From: Spirogloea muscicola
Taxonomy: Eukaryota > Streptophyta > Zygnematophyceae > Spirogloeales > Spirogloeaceae
Assembly (NCBI GenBank): GCA_009602725.1
Contig: WELB01000013.1
Location: 1,236,831-1,272,157, forward strand
Direction of reading: 5' to 3'
DNA: 35,327 nucleotides
Shown here: in pieces, positions 1 to 12,960 of the stretch
Numbering within the stretch: position 1 is the first letter of the stretch
How the letters are laid out: every line of letters begins with the position of its first letter
Made by a program: the position numbers and the translations under genes
The notes under the pieces: generated by a model
The model's input: only the letters and a program-made list of their open reading frames with translations
The model's database searches: none
What the model was told of the DNA's origin: nothing

Positions 1-296
1 CGCGGCGGCCGCCCGCGGCCATGCGACGGCTGCGCGGTAGCCGCTGCTGCTGCTGCCGCTGCCGCCGCGCCTCCCGCCGGAGCTGCACCAAGCTGCCGCT
101 GGCGTCGGCGCCGCCTGCTCGCCAGCCCTACGAGGCCAGGCCGGCGGGCGAGAACACAGCCCTTGGCGCGGGCGCGAGCTTTCCTTGAGCTCTGTGCCTG
201 AGGGACGCCCGCGGGCCCTCCGGCTCGGCGGCAGAGGCGGCTCGCCGCTGTGCTCGGCGGCTGGACTCGGTCTAGGGCTAGAGAAAATTGGGCAGC
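1..296 (+). other. Upstream region and 5' leader of CesA
   Basis: GC-rich sequence before the CesA start, with CTG/CCG trinucleotide runs around 41-70. No ATG-started reading frame of convincing coding quality lies here; the frame opening at 185 begins with TTG and runs into the first intron. I see no TATA box I would defend. It probably holds the 5' UTR and core promoter. Confidence 0.4.
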
Positions 297-3200
297 ATGG
301 ACGCTGGCGGGAGTCTCGGCGGCAGCAGTCACCTCCGGAGACAGCCAGTAGCTGCCGCCACCGCCGCCGCCTCCACCCGTGGGGTGAGCTGTGACGCCGC
401 AGCGCAAGAGCAGCAACGGCAGAAGCATTGTTGCCTGCCGCTGTGCGCCGGAATGTAGTGTCTTTGCGCCGTGCTGTGCTTGAACTTGGCCGTTCCGATC
501 ACTGACCAGGGTCGCGCCGGCGGGCGGCACGGTGCCACGGAGCAGGGCCTGTGCAAGATCTGCGGGGACGAGATTGGGCCGACAGCCGATGGGCAGCAAC
601 TGTTTGCTGCGTGCAACACATGCGGCTACCCGGTCTGCCGGCCCTGCTATGAGTACGAGCGCCGTGACGGCCAGCAGGCGTGCCCGCAGTGCAAGACCCG
701 CTATGCATGGCATGAAGGTGAGGTGATGCCCCCTGGCGTGAGGGCTGACTTTCTCAGGTAGCCGGCCCATGAGGTCTCATCTGTGCACCACGGTTGGTCC
801 TCCTCATGCACTCCTCACCGCTTGCAGGGAGTCCAAATGTGATGGGCGACTCGAGGGGCGCCTCTGCCAGCGCTGGGCTGGAGCTGCCCGTACCTGTCTC
901 CGCGCAGGAGCTGCCCCAGGCCGGCGGCGTTAGGGGTAGCGGCCGCGGGGTGTCAGACACCTCGGGCCAGCAGGAGCCAGCGGATTCACACTATCAGCTC
1001 TACCGGGAGTACTTTCAGGAGAATCCACTGCAACACCGGCAGCTTGACGAGAGAGTGAGTGCGGTCTGTATATGGGGGCGAGCCCTTGGACTGGACATTT
1101 CGTGCTGTGTTGCCGCGCCTGTTGTGTAAAGTGCAAGCAGTATCTGAGGCGTTCCCCTCATCTTGTTGGTGCAGCCGGATGGACAGCCATACGAGCAAAA
1201 TGGCTTTGGCGGCACAAGGAGCCTGGCCACGGAGAGTGGGCCGGCCCCTGCCAAGCGCGGCAGCTCCGCTGCTGTGCACCCCGTGGCTTTCCCACAGTCG
1301 CCGGAGCCGGAGTTTGCGGGCGCTGAGCAACTGACGGGCATCATTGGCCAGTCCCATGGTACAGTGTGGCCATGCTCCTGTCATTGCTGATCATTGCTCT
1401 GTGTGAGCATTATCAGCATCGTCGCGTGCCAGTCTGCCAGGGGCTCGTTCCTTTCAAAGTCTTAGTTTAAACAGCTGCTCGCTGGCCTGCGCTTCAGCTT
1501 AAGGTGGGTTGGTCGTGCGGTGCACAGGATCGCCAGGCCGGGAACCACAGACAAATGAGGAGCGGGACCTGGCAAACTATGGGTATGGCGACATTGCCTG
1601 GAAGGACCGCATCGATTCATGGAAGCAGCGGCAGCAGAAAATGGGGGTGAGCACTGAGCGCCACTGTGGAGTTGGCCGTGTCTCTGGTCGACTGATGTTT
1701 AGGGCGCTCGCACTGCTGCCGCCCGTGCCTCCGACTCAAGCTGGCAGCAATCCTGCGGCCGGGTGGGGGCAGATGGCGATGACTGAGGGTAATAACCTTG
1801 ACGATGGGAATGGGGGAAGTGACGATCCGGAGGACCCTGCCGGCGTTGGAAAGCCGCCCTCGTGAGTTCCGAATGCTTAACCTTTGATTCTTTCCTCCAT
1901 CAGTGTAATCCTCTCCTTTTGTTGGCCACGTAGTTCGATGCAGGCCAACTCCTTACGCTGTCGCATGCTCCATGGTGTGATGTCATCAGCAATTATTTTA
2001 TTGCACAACAACCAGCTTGCATGTGTCAAACAAAGCAGAGGGGTTTGACCTGCTGAGACGAGCTGGCACTTTGCAGGGTGGATGAGGGGCGGCAGCCGTT
2101 GTCGCGCAAGGTGGACTTTCCATCGGCACTCATCAACCCCTACCGTGTGTGCGTCGCGCTGCGCCTCGTCATCTTGGGGTTCTTCTTCCGGTACCGCCTC
2201 ACCAATCCTGTGCACAACGCCTACGGCCTCTGGCTCACGGCTGTCATCTGCGAGCTCTGGTTCGCTTTTGCCTGGATTCTCGACCAGGCGCCCAAGTGGA
2301 TGCCTGTGAATCGTGAGACGTACCTTGACCGTCTACAGTTGAGGTGAGAGTGATATGCAATGTAGCAAGTAGGGAGGATAATTTGATCACGACTTTCCAC
2401 TTCGTGCAAATTTCAGTTTTGGTCCTTTGCGATAAGCGTCCTGGTTGTCCTAGCGCGCTGATGTCAGCCCCGTGCTGTGCCACCAGGTACGAAAAGGACG
2501 GTGAGTCGCAGCTGGCACCCGTCGACATCTTTGTCAGCACTGTGGACCCTCTCAAGGAGCCGCCGCTGGCGACGATGAACACCATACTCTCCATCCTGGC
2601 AATGGAGTACCCTGTCGATAGGCTCTCGGTCTATGTCAGGTAATCGGTGATACCCCACCCTCTGGCTGCACGATGCTGTTGCGGGGACCCGCAGCTTGAG
2701 CTTTACACCCTTGCACGCAGGCTTGCCGAGCTCGTCGTCAAACAGTGCTGACAGTAGAAGGTATTTTTGCGGCCCCTGCTCACAGCGACGACGGCGCCTC
2801 CATGCTCACGTTCGAGGCCCTGTCAGAAACCTCAGAGTTTTCGCGCAAGTGGGTGCCTTTCTGCAAGAAGTACAATGTTGAGCCGCGCGCACCGGAGGTC
2901 TACTTTGTCCAAAAGCTTGACTACCTCAAGGACAAGGTGCAGCCAACGTTCGTCAAGGACCGGCGAGCAATCAAGGTAGTCACCACCTGCCAGGGTGGCC
3001 GGGAGGCTGAGCTCTTCCTTGCTCGCCTCACTGCTGTGAACTTATGTATCTCTGATGATGGGCATGGCTGTCGAGATGGAGGTGCTCAGACCTTGCGCCC
3101 AATCTTGGCGGCTCGCAGAGGGAGTATGAGGAGTGGAAGGTGAGGATCAACGCCATTGTGGCCAAGGCCGCCAAGGTCCCTGAGGAGGGGTGGACCATGC

Positions 3201-5928
3201 AGGATGGCACGCCCTGGCCGGGCAACAATAATCGTGACCATCCTGGGATGATTCAGGTGCACATCAAACGCTTGGCTTTGGACATGCCTGACTTGCCAAA
3301 GTGGTATGAGCTTGTTTATTCTGCTCATTTGAGCTGATTTGCAGGGCATGGGAGGGGTAAAGTGGTAGGCTGTCATTGAATGACTACTGAAAAGTGCATG
3401 ACAATTTTGGTTGCTTTTCGCAGGTGTTCCTGGGGGCCAGTGGTGGCCACGACGCAAGTGGGCAGGCCCTGCCAAGGCTGGTGTATGTTGCCAGGGAAAA
3501 GCGACCCGGCTACAACCACCACAAGAAGGCCGGCGCCATGAATGCACTCGTGAGTAGTGCATGGGCGTGCACAGTAAGCCGCAGCTGTAAATCCTGCAGA
3601 TGCTTCTCATAGCATGACGAGCGTCTGGCATGCCTGTGCCGCTGCACATACATGCAATGTCGAGGACAGCAGCAGGCTTGCCTCATTGTGCTTTGTTGGT
3701 GAACTGCCACACAGGTGCGAGTATCTGCGGTGCTGACTAACGCCCCCTACATCCTCAACCTCGACTGCGACCACTACATCAACAACTCGCGTGCAGTTCG
3801 CGAGGCCATGTGCTTCATGATGGATCCAGCCCTGGGGCGGCGCGTCTGCTTTGTCCAGTTCCCGCTGCGTTACGATGGCATTGACCGCTCTGACAGATAC
3901 GCCAATCACAACACGGTCTTCTTTGACGTACGCGTTCTCCTTTGTACTCGACTCCAATCCAATTGTCAACTCTGCCCACTTGAAGCCACTCAGAGTTGTC
4001 TGTGTTGCTGTTGAAGCTTTTGAGATTGCATTAGCAGTGACCTTACCTAAGCATTTGTCAGGCTGCGTACGGCTGAGCACTCTGTTGGCCCCTGCGAGCA
4101 GATCAATCTTCGGTGCCTGGATGGCATTCAGGGCCCCGTGTATGTCGGAACGGGCTGCTGCTTCCGACGGCAGGCCCTCTACGCATACAGCCCACCGCTG
4201 AAGAAGAAGAAGAAGGCCAAGCCACGGAGGAGCCTGGCCAGCTGTTGCATGAGCCTTTTCTGCTGCTGCAGAGGAAGTTCACGAAGGAGCGGCGTGGCTA
4301 TGCCGCTGGATGGGAAGGGAGGCAAGGAGCCCCGGAAGCAGAAGGCAGACAAGGATCAGAACGAGCTGCCCATCTTCCAGCTTGATGACTTTGATGCAGG
4401 TACATACTTCTTCTGGTGCCTATGACAGGCAATAGCAGCTCCTGATGAGGCGCTGTCATAGAGACGACCTTTGGCTTTTGTTGTTGGTAGTGGTCGACTT
4501 GCTGAAGTCCCCTTGTATGATGCATGCAGGCGATGAGGAGGAGTTTGACAGCCTGATGGCCATCAAGCGCTTTGAACGGCGCTTTGGACAGTCACCGGTC
4601 TTCGTTCTGTCCACATTCCACGAGGATGGTGGCAATGTGACGACCAGCAATCCGAGCTCCATCCTCAAGGAGGCCATACACGTCATCTCGTGTGGGTATG
4701 AGGAGAAGACGGAGTGGGGCAAGGAGGTCGGATGGATATACGGACCTGTGACAGAGGACATTCTCACAGGCTTCAAGATGCATGTGCGCGGCTGGCGAAG
4801 CATCTACTGCATACCAGACAGGCCAGCCTTCAAGGGTTCCGCTCCCATCAATCTTGCGGACCGCCTTAACCAGGTCCTCCGGTGGTCCCTTGGTTCTGTC
4901 GAGATTTTCCTATCCAAGCACTGCCCCATTTGGTTTGGCTGGGGCTCTCGTCGCCTCAAGCTGCTCCAAAGGGTTGCGTACATCAATACCGCCATTTACC
5001 CGTTCACCTCGCTCCCCCTGGTCACATACTGTACGCTGCCGGCAGTGTGTCTCCTCACAGACAAATTCATCATACCCCAGATCGGGGACCTGGCATCAAT
5101 CTGGTTCATAGCGCTCTTCCTTTCCATTCTCGCGACGGCCATCTTGGAGATGCGGTGGAGTGGTGTTGGCTTGGAGGAGTGGTGGAGGAACGAGCAGTTC
5201 TGGGTGATTGGGGGTGTCTCCAGCCACCTCTATGCTGTCATGCAGGTAGAGGAGCTCACCCTGTTGTGCTTACAGAAATTCATGGCCTCCCTTCTCCGTC
5301 TTGTTAAATGAGATCGCATACTGTGGCTTAGCCCTTCCATATAACACTACCTGCGTGCTAAAGCTTGTCACAGATACACTACCTGTGTCTTTATGTGAGC
5401 AGGGCCTCCTGAAGGTGCTGGGCGGCATAGACACACACTTCACTGTCACCGCTAAGGCTGCCGAGGATAACGAGTTTGGTGAGCTCTACGCTTTCAAGTG
5501 GACGGCTCTCCTCATCCCCCCAACCACTCTCCTGATCATCAACATTGTGGGCATTGTGGCGGGTATTGCTAATGCAATCAATAATGGAGTTGGAAGCGGG
5601 ACAAATGCCTGGGGCTCGCTCCTGGGAAAGCTTTTCTTTGCTTTCTGGGTCATCTTCCACTTATATCCCTTCCTCAAGGTCAGTTGCTGGCCCGCTTGGT
5701 GCTTCCAACTGCCAACCATTGCAGCTCATCCTTTGAAATTTTTGGCCTTATATGATCGAGTTGTGGTGGTGGCAGGGACTGATGGGCAAGCACAACCGTA
5801 CACCAACTATTGTCATTGTATGGGCAGTGCTCCTCGCTTCAGCCTTCTCGCTTCTCTGGATCCATATTGACCCATTCCTGCCAAAGTACGATGGTCCCAA
5901 TCAGAGCCAGTGTGGCATCCGCTGTTGA
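297..5928 (+). CDS. CesA: Plant-type cellulose synthase catalytic subunit (CesA), 16 exons
   Basis: Membrane glucosyltransferase (GT2) that polymerises UDP-glucose into cellulose in plasma-membrane complexes. Exons: 297-383, 510-717, 828-1054, 1175-1358, 1528-1646, 1773-1861, 2077-2343, 2487-2639, 2786-2975, 3119-3256, 3424-3549, 3715-3927, 4102-4399, 4530-5245, 5403-5678, 5776-5928. All introns are GT-AG, 97-215 nt; the sum is 3444 nt, or 1147 aa. Landmarks: RING-like finger with eight Cys at residues 44-90 (CX2C-X16-CX2C-X4-CX2C-X11-CX2C); variable acidic region about 98-300; two membrane helices about 322-372; first catalytic Asp in DDG 446-448; plant-conserved region about 500-590; DCD 613-615; Lys- and Cys-rich class-specific region about 700-765; TED 841-843; QVLRW 881-885; a C-terminal helix bundle; ending in QCGIRC. 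The chosen start gives [12 protein letters not shown], resembling land-plant CesA N termini. Exon 1 is the least certain part. All catalytic motifs are present. Confidence 0.95.
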
Positions 5929-6515
5929 GCTCTTAAGGAGCTCTAAGCCTAGGATATTTCTGCATTGTCCCATATCCAGCTTCTACTAGCAACAGGCATG
6001 TCAGCCCAAGAGGCATAGGCCAATCAAGAGTGTCAGGTGACACATCGCATGCAAGCCAAGAGCCAGGGTAACAGACTAAGTCTGCCTTGGGGAGAAATGC
6101 CCAGGTCCTGTCGGGCCAATGTACTACTGTTGAACTCCACACTGAACAGCTTGATTCACTTATTATTCATCAGCAAGTGGAGCTCCCGCTCGCCTTGTGC
6201 ATATTCACTTCCAATGCTCCAGTGCAGGCTTGTTTGCTGAAGAACCAGTGTGTTTGCCAGGTGACTGCTTGTCTGTCAAGACCGAAAAGTTTGATGCAGT
6301 ACTCGAAAGAAGCTGTGCGGGCGAGGCTTTCATACAAGAATACCTCCGTTTGCTGAGTAATTTTACAGGCAATAGTTGCATCAATTATTGTCATGCTTGG
6401 CAAGGGCTTTGTAGACTGCCATCTACACAAAATGGTGACTTCGGCAGATGATTGAATGAGAATGTACAATGCAACCGACAATAGCTGGCCACACTCGCAG
6501 CCACCTGCCGTCTTG
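5929..6515. other. Convergent 3' flank between CesA and p115
   Basis: 587 bases separating the stop codons of two tail-to-tail genes. It should contain both 3' UTRs and polyadenylation sites. Short open frames on both strands show no family resemblance and no splice continuity. I see no further gene. Confidence 0.5.
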
Positions 6516-9500
6516 CTAGCTTGCTTCTCCTGGACCGTCTTTGTCAGCCCCTTGGTCATTTTCTCTGTCATTGCCCCGATCTGCAATGCTGTCTAGAAGG
6601 GTCTCGACATCTTCTCCCAGTTCCTCAAGCCTCGCTCGCAACTTCTCCACCTGCTCATTGTCAAGCATGACAAGGATGTCAATTGCACTGTCAGTCAGGG
6701 AGGCATCAAAAGCAGGGCATGAGAGCTGGTGATCTTGTGCTCGGTGCTGCTCAAGCGAAATCATGCTCCTCACCTTGCTCTCCTCCTGGCCGAGGCAGAC
6801 GAGGAGATCATTGAGCTCGGCCTCACTTTCAGCTCGGGCCTCTTCTCGTGCCGCTTCCAGATCCCCTTGCGACGGTGATTGACTGGCTGAAATTTGGTCC
6901 TTCAACTCACTTTCTAGCCGGAAGTTGTGCTGCTCCAGAGTATTGTAAGCATCTGACAGACCCTGCGCAACGGCAACAGCAATTGCTGATCAAGCGGCAG
7001 CCTCATTTGCAGATGTAGTACCTGCATCTGCATGTCGAGGATATTATCATGCATGATGGAAGCGCATGTGCAGACTCATGTGACCAGGCTCTTGTTACCT
7101 GCAAATCGGCCTCGTGCTTGAGCGCCAGTTGACGAAACTTTTCAACCTCAGTCTGCAGTATCAATTGTTCCTCCCTGGCCGCCTGCAATGCTTGCTCAGT
7201 AGAAACCGAACTAGGTCACAGCATGCACCACTGCAAACAGGTGACATCTCACAGGCCCACTCCACCTGGTCTTCTGAAGTAAGTGAACGAATCAAAGAGG
7301 TCCTCAATTTACCTGGGCAGCCTGATCAGCTGCAGAAAGTTGTTGCCTCAGTGCCTCTGCCTCAGCATGAGCTGCAGACAATTCTGAGTTGTGCAGTAGC
7401 CCCCTTCTCAGGCTCCGCTCATCCTCACTGGCCCCTCCTTCATGCTCTTTGTCTTCCCCACGGGAGCCAACGAGCAGATTCTCTGCCAGTGCAGCATTCC
7501 TATCTCGCAGGTCCTACATGCGCACGCCAGGTTACACTAACACTTCAGCAAGTGTTGAGTATTTTCTTCTTCTTCTGCACGTGTACGTGATGCAGATGTT
7601 AACCTCCATCCTGACCAGATTATCGGGTGGTGAGAGACCTGCAGCTCGTGAGCTTGTTTCTGAAGCAGTGACTTGAGCCGAAGTGCATAGGCCTCCTGCA
7701 TTTCGCCATCCTTCAAGCTGAGCTCGACCGGATCGCCATGTGCATTCCCACCGCGTGGCCGAGCAAAGAGCTCTACCATCCTTGCCCTGACCTTCTCCTC
7801 AAGCTCTGTGATTAGCTGGATGAACTCTGCGTCGTAGAAGGTTGTAACCAGAGGCTCAACATCGGCTGAGGTGACATGTGAGGCCCGCTGATCCCCAGCC
7901 GCAGCGGCTGCAGCGGTGGCCCGCGTGAGTGGCTGAGGCAACTGTGGACCCGAGGAAGCTGAGGAGAAGAGCGAGGAGTCCCTCATGTCCTGCCACCTTC
8001 CAAAGTAGGTGGACAGGCCAACTCTCTGATTGATGATGTCGACTACAGTGGCAGCATCAGTGGCTCCAACAGCGTCACTCTCATTGAAGATCAGGCAGGT
8101 GCCAATGAGGACTGCTGCCAAGCCTGCAACGTGTATGCTTGCCTGGCTCCCGCTACTACCTGGAATAAACCAGCACACCACATTGGATGGGAGGCGCGAG
8201 TATAAGCGGTTGCCAGGAGAGTCATTTGTGTGAAACAGCATAGAAAGCACGGCATGGTATGACCATGGAGACTTGAGAACCCTTGCGCAGGTTAGCGCTT
8301 GTACCTGTTAGCTCTACCAAGTAAGGCAAGTGCTGGGGTTGCCCAAGAAATGTGGATACAGCACGTGGGCAGTCAGCCAGCCAGATTGTCAGGAGCCGGA
8401 GCAAGACCGGCTGGAGCCACGCATCACCGCCACCTGGTGAGACAGCAGCCAGGTGGCGCATGATCTGTGGCAGCAACATCTCGGGTTGTGCAAGCCTTGA
8501 CGAGGGGACCTCCAATGGTATGCTTAATACCTGCACTTTTAAATTGACATGAGTTGTTACCATCAAATCATCAGGCAGGAGAAGAGGAAGATGCCAGAGA
8601 ATGCCTGTACAGTACTTTAAAAGCAACTTCAGTCATCAGCATGACTTGGTGCTGGATACTTGTCTGACGTTGACAGTATCCAATCTGCTGATGAGGCTCT
8701 CAACGTCATCAACCGCAGTCATGCTTAGTCTCTGCATGTTCGAGGTCATGGCCCAGGAGGGTTCCATGTAGCATGCTACTGCTTGAGCCCTGTGATCTAG
8801 GCATCATTGTGAATCTATGCAAATACTGCTGCAAGTGGTCTATGCGGATACAGGTTGGTGGGCTAGTCATGGGTGAGCTCACCCGTTCTTTACAGTCCTT
8901 GTTGCCTGAAAGAATGTGAGAGAGAATTGCTGCAGCTCGGCAGCCCACCTGACAACAGCCCCCTCGAAAGTGCATAAGCTATGGAGGCAAGCTTCGACGT
9001 GAAGACGACAATATTGAAGGCTTTATCGTATCTGCTCAATAAATGTCAAGGGCCGCACCACAAGGTCAATACGTCCATCAGAACCTCTCAGTGCCTGCAA
9101 GAGGAGACTGCACAACAACAGCAGACGACACGTTCAGTAGCAACATCCACTGCATCATACTAGGCTTGTGCCATGTGAAGAGAACAAAGACTTGTGATGA
9201 CTTTACACAAATTGCAACTTTGAGCTGTGACAGCAGGCTTTGTCTGCTCAGTAATACCTGCCAAATGACGCCGGCGGTACATCTGTCTTTGTGTCAGTGG
9301 AGTAGGTCGGAGCAGATGAAGGAGGCCTTAGTGGAAGAGGTGTAAGTGTGCTGGCAAGCATGCTCTGACCCTCAGGGTTGTCCTGTTTATGTACAACAAC
9401 AGCATAGAGAAATGAGGACGGACTCTCTATACAATGTCAGCATGCAAGTCATGTAATATGACGGTGGCAGACCTATGCCTCGGCAGCATACGGTTCCTTT

Positions 9501-12500
9501 TATAGCACACTTGCCAAAAAAGCATGGTAGCACCTGGCAGAAGCACTTTATCAAATGCTCGGCTGCTGCAGCTTCTTGCGAATCCTGAGCCTGGAGGGCA
9601 ACTGTCAGGACTCTCTGAAGTGCTGCTTCCTGGTGGGGCTCTTCTCCGACCACTGCGCTGCCCAAGATGTCCCGGTTGGCCGTATGATGCATGACAAGGT
9701 CCCCAATGTCTCTTAATGCCTAAAACAGGGCCACATGTAAAGCCAGTAAGTAGTGCCTTTATATCTTGTGTGCGTCATGCATCCCGATATATGTCAAGTC
9801 CTCAAGTCGAGCTCACCAGCACAGTATCAGAAGCCAAGAGACCTTGCCTGTGAGCGGACAGCAAGAGAGACTACACCCTCCTCCACAGCAATCGCGAGAA
9901 GTACTTCCAGCAGTTTGTTCTGCGACAGAGTAGACAATCTTGATCAACTAGCAGCGCAAACAACTCGTAGATACAAGAGCTTGAAGGGATAGCAGCGCGA
10001 ACAACGCGTAGATACAAGAGCTTGCTTTGAATCCACAAAGAAGCAGTATACTCACACTGAGGCAAACACAATGTCCCAAATCCATATGATAGTGAGCTGA
10101 AATTATACCTGAACAAGCAATGTCTGGTTGGCACCGACATTGGTATCTTTGCCACGCTCCACGGAGGTGGATGGGGCTAGAAGCAGCGCCACTGTCTCAA
10201 GTCCACACAGCAGGTTTGCAGCCTGTAACAGAGTTACATCCTTAGTTGTTCAATTGCAATACAGCGAGACTACTGTGAGAGTACTGAATGCACAGCACTG
10301 CTCATCAACCTGTACCAGACTTTGTCTAGTGCACTGTCTTCATTTCGTGGACCCACTGACACAGGGTTGTCAAGAGTGCACCTTCTGTCTGGAGACGGCC
10401 TTCCCAGAACCTTTGCGAAGCTTCAACAGCGCTGGTATGTGGTGCAGTCCAATGGTTTCTCTCAGGTATACCTTCAGCAATTCGTCGTTCAAGTAGTCTT
10501 GAGGTTACGAAGAGCTGAAATAGCATCACTTAAGCAGACACTAGTGGCAGCAGGGCTGCTGAGCACCTCTTTACTCTCTTTTTTGGTCTGCTACCTCACC
10601 TGATTGGAGGAGTTACCTCGAACAAGGTTGTTCAGCAGTTCTATAGAGTCCTGCAATGAAAGCAACACGGCAACCCGGCAACCTTGATACCACAAGTCCA
10701 CGCTGGAGTCGACTTGACATTCCTGTGCAATTTGAAACCACCAGAGCAGGCCAGACAACAGCTATGCAATGTGAGCAAACACCTGCCTGCACAATGATGC
10801 CGCCATCTGCTGAGCCTTCCTCTCTCATTATGTTGAAGAGCCGATCAAAAGCCCCCTCGAAGACAACAATCTTCTGAATCTCCTGCTTACCAACGCAAAG
10901 GCAGGCACACGCTGTAAGACCCCAATATCCATATGTACTCTCATGCTACTGGCATCCCGCTGGTGGAATGTCACAATCGCCTGTGGTCGTGGCCGCAGCC
11001 GCTTGAAGAGCAAGAACAGGGATCGGATGAGAGGATGCCAGCTGACCTCGGCTGAACGCGTGAGATTGATGAGAAGCAGCAGGGTCTCATTCCGAATAAC
11101 CTGCAAGTAGGTTGCATGGTCAACTCATGTGGGATGCCTGGGCACGTGCATGATTACCGGCAAACGAAGTATGTAAGAACAATTGACAGCCGTCTATAGG
11201 CAAGAGCCCACCTCACGCTCCAGCATCATGTCCATGAGCCTTGTGACGCCTTGGGGAGTAGCCAAGATTGCTTCCTGCACACTGGGGCAGCCACACTGAA
11301 TTTGGATGCACGAAGCAGACTGCTGCAAAGACATTCTTGACCTCTTGGCTTAGTCGACTTACCTGTACTGCTGGTAGCCATTGTCATCATCGAATTTACT
11401 ATAGCAAGTGCAAAGGGCAGGCTGTGCATAATATACCGGCCTGGGCAGCTGCTAAGGAGGAGCGTCAGCAGCTGCACTGTGTGGTACCGTACGTAAAAGT
11501 CCTCCTCCTCCTGAGCAACCCCCGATGCATGATGCCCTGCTCAGCCACCATCACGCCATGCCAAGGGCAAATACAAGGTGGCCTTCGTGCACGTCATCCA
11601 CTCAAAGCGGTTGCAGAGTGGGGTTCGTGCCAGGAGGCTGAGAAGGAGTGCGATGCTGTGCGGCTCGCGCGAGAAGAGCTCGCAGTTGAGCTTCCCCGGC
11701 TGCAACTGCTCCTCCTTGCTGAGCCCAGGCACCACCTGCAGACCATTGATGAGCGCCTCCAAGGCTCCCCGCACCTACACACGAACCGGCAACAGGCACT
11801 GAATCTGCGGATGTGGTCAGGCAGTAAGTCAGACAACTATCGCCACCCTGCAGCATATGACCGAGCGCAGTTCCTCATATTGTCCTTCTTCTCAGCAGCT
11901 CGTTGCAGTCAGAGATTGGAACGAAACACACGGGCGTTTCTGACAGCAGTAATCACTGGAATTGCAGCCCGATCGCTCGACCGTCCAGAGAAGGGGCTAG
12001 CTATATTCAAGGGCAATGGAGCAAGCTCTGGCCAGTGTGCAGGACTACCGATGTGCGTGCACACTGCGGACGGGGCTGCGCGAAGCACTGGCTAGGGTGC
12101 AGCAGAGACAGGGCAAGGCCAGAGCGGCTGGCCCCAGCTTTGGGCCGAAGTTGGAGCCAGCTGCACAAACCATCTCAATGTCGTCCCTCTCATCCTTGAG
12201 CACATCACTGAGGACAGGGAAGCCTGCATTGCCCGTCGTGCATGAATCAGTTCCTCGAGCGAGGGACGAGTTGGATATGTCGTGCATGTGTCTCCGGCTT
12301 TTGCTGGGCGGTGGATCGTGCAAGTACGGTGCTGCAGAGGCCAACGGCGTGCAGCGAGCCCATGGCCACAGGGCCCGAGCTGGTGACCGCGCCGTGGGGG
12401 CGCGAGGCCGGGGCGAGGCGGGCCATGCAAGGCCCTCACCCATGGTCCCGAATGCCAGCTGCGCAGCGCGGCTGTCGCCGAGTACGTTGCGGAGCTCGGC

Positions 12501-12688
12501 CATGGCCGAGCGGCGGTCCTCGGCCAGCACGCCGTCGCTGATGCGCTCCAGCAGGCGTTCCACGCGCCTGCGCCACGCCGCCGAGCGCGCGCGCGCGGGC
12601 GTGAGGAAGCCCAGGCAGCCGGCGCAGCGGCCTCACGCTGCCGAGCGAGGCTCTTGCAGGCTGCGGCAGCGGAGCCGGCACTAGCCAT
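6516..12688 (-). CDS. p115/Uso1-type vesicle-tethering factor (MAG4/GC6 homologue), 5' end unresolved
   Basis: Golgi tether: an armadillo-repeat head, a coiled coil and an acidic tail that hold COPII/COPI vesicles for SNARE fusion. Exons, in minus order: 12567-12440, 12223-12171, 11774-11631, 11510-11437, 11281-11212, 11100-11047, 10882-10787, 10650-10600, 10471-10382, 10222-10109, 9919-9848, 9719-9534, 9382-9258, 9107-9062, 8948-8883, 8530-8305, 8159-7639, 7513-7313, 7194-7099, 6962-6774, 6650-6516. All phases join, giving 911 residues, very close to the plant family length. Signatures: VERLLERISDGVLAEDRR, VIRNETLLLLINLTR, FEGAFDRLFNIM, ELNDLLVCLGQEESKV, then coiled coil and a Gly/Asp/Glu-rich tail. 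Three introns need GC donors (after 11631, 10787, 9848). The N terminus is unclear: ATGs at 12688 and 12920 are candidates, but neither joins exon 12567 in phase by a GT-AG intron. The 12688 exon misses by one base. Confidence 0.9.
9950..10024. repeat. Two-copy 41-bp tandem repeat inside a p115 intron
   Basis: Within the intron between exons 10222-10109 and 9919-9848, a 34-base unit (9950-9983) recurs at 9991-10024 with two mismatches, separated by 7 bases. Both copies end in TAGATACAAGAGCTTG. It is a recent local duplication with no visible effect on splicing. Confidence 0.85.
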
Positions 12689-12926
12689 GGCGGCGGCGGG
12701 GGACCGCCGCACCCGTCGTCCTCGTCTGCCGCCTCGCCGCTGCCGAAGACGAGGCCGCCGACGCCCTGCGGCCGCCGGCACGGCAGCGGAGCGCCGCAGG
12801 CGGTGACAATGGGCTAGTTACGCAGAGCCTGCCAATGCGCAGGCGGCGGCGTCTGAGAGCTGCAGCCGCGGCGCCCTGCCGGACCTGCGCGACCTTGTTG
12901 AGGTTGAGCTTGAAAGCCATTGCCGC

Positions 12927-12960
<34 letters not shown>

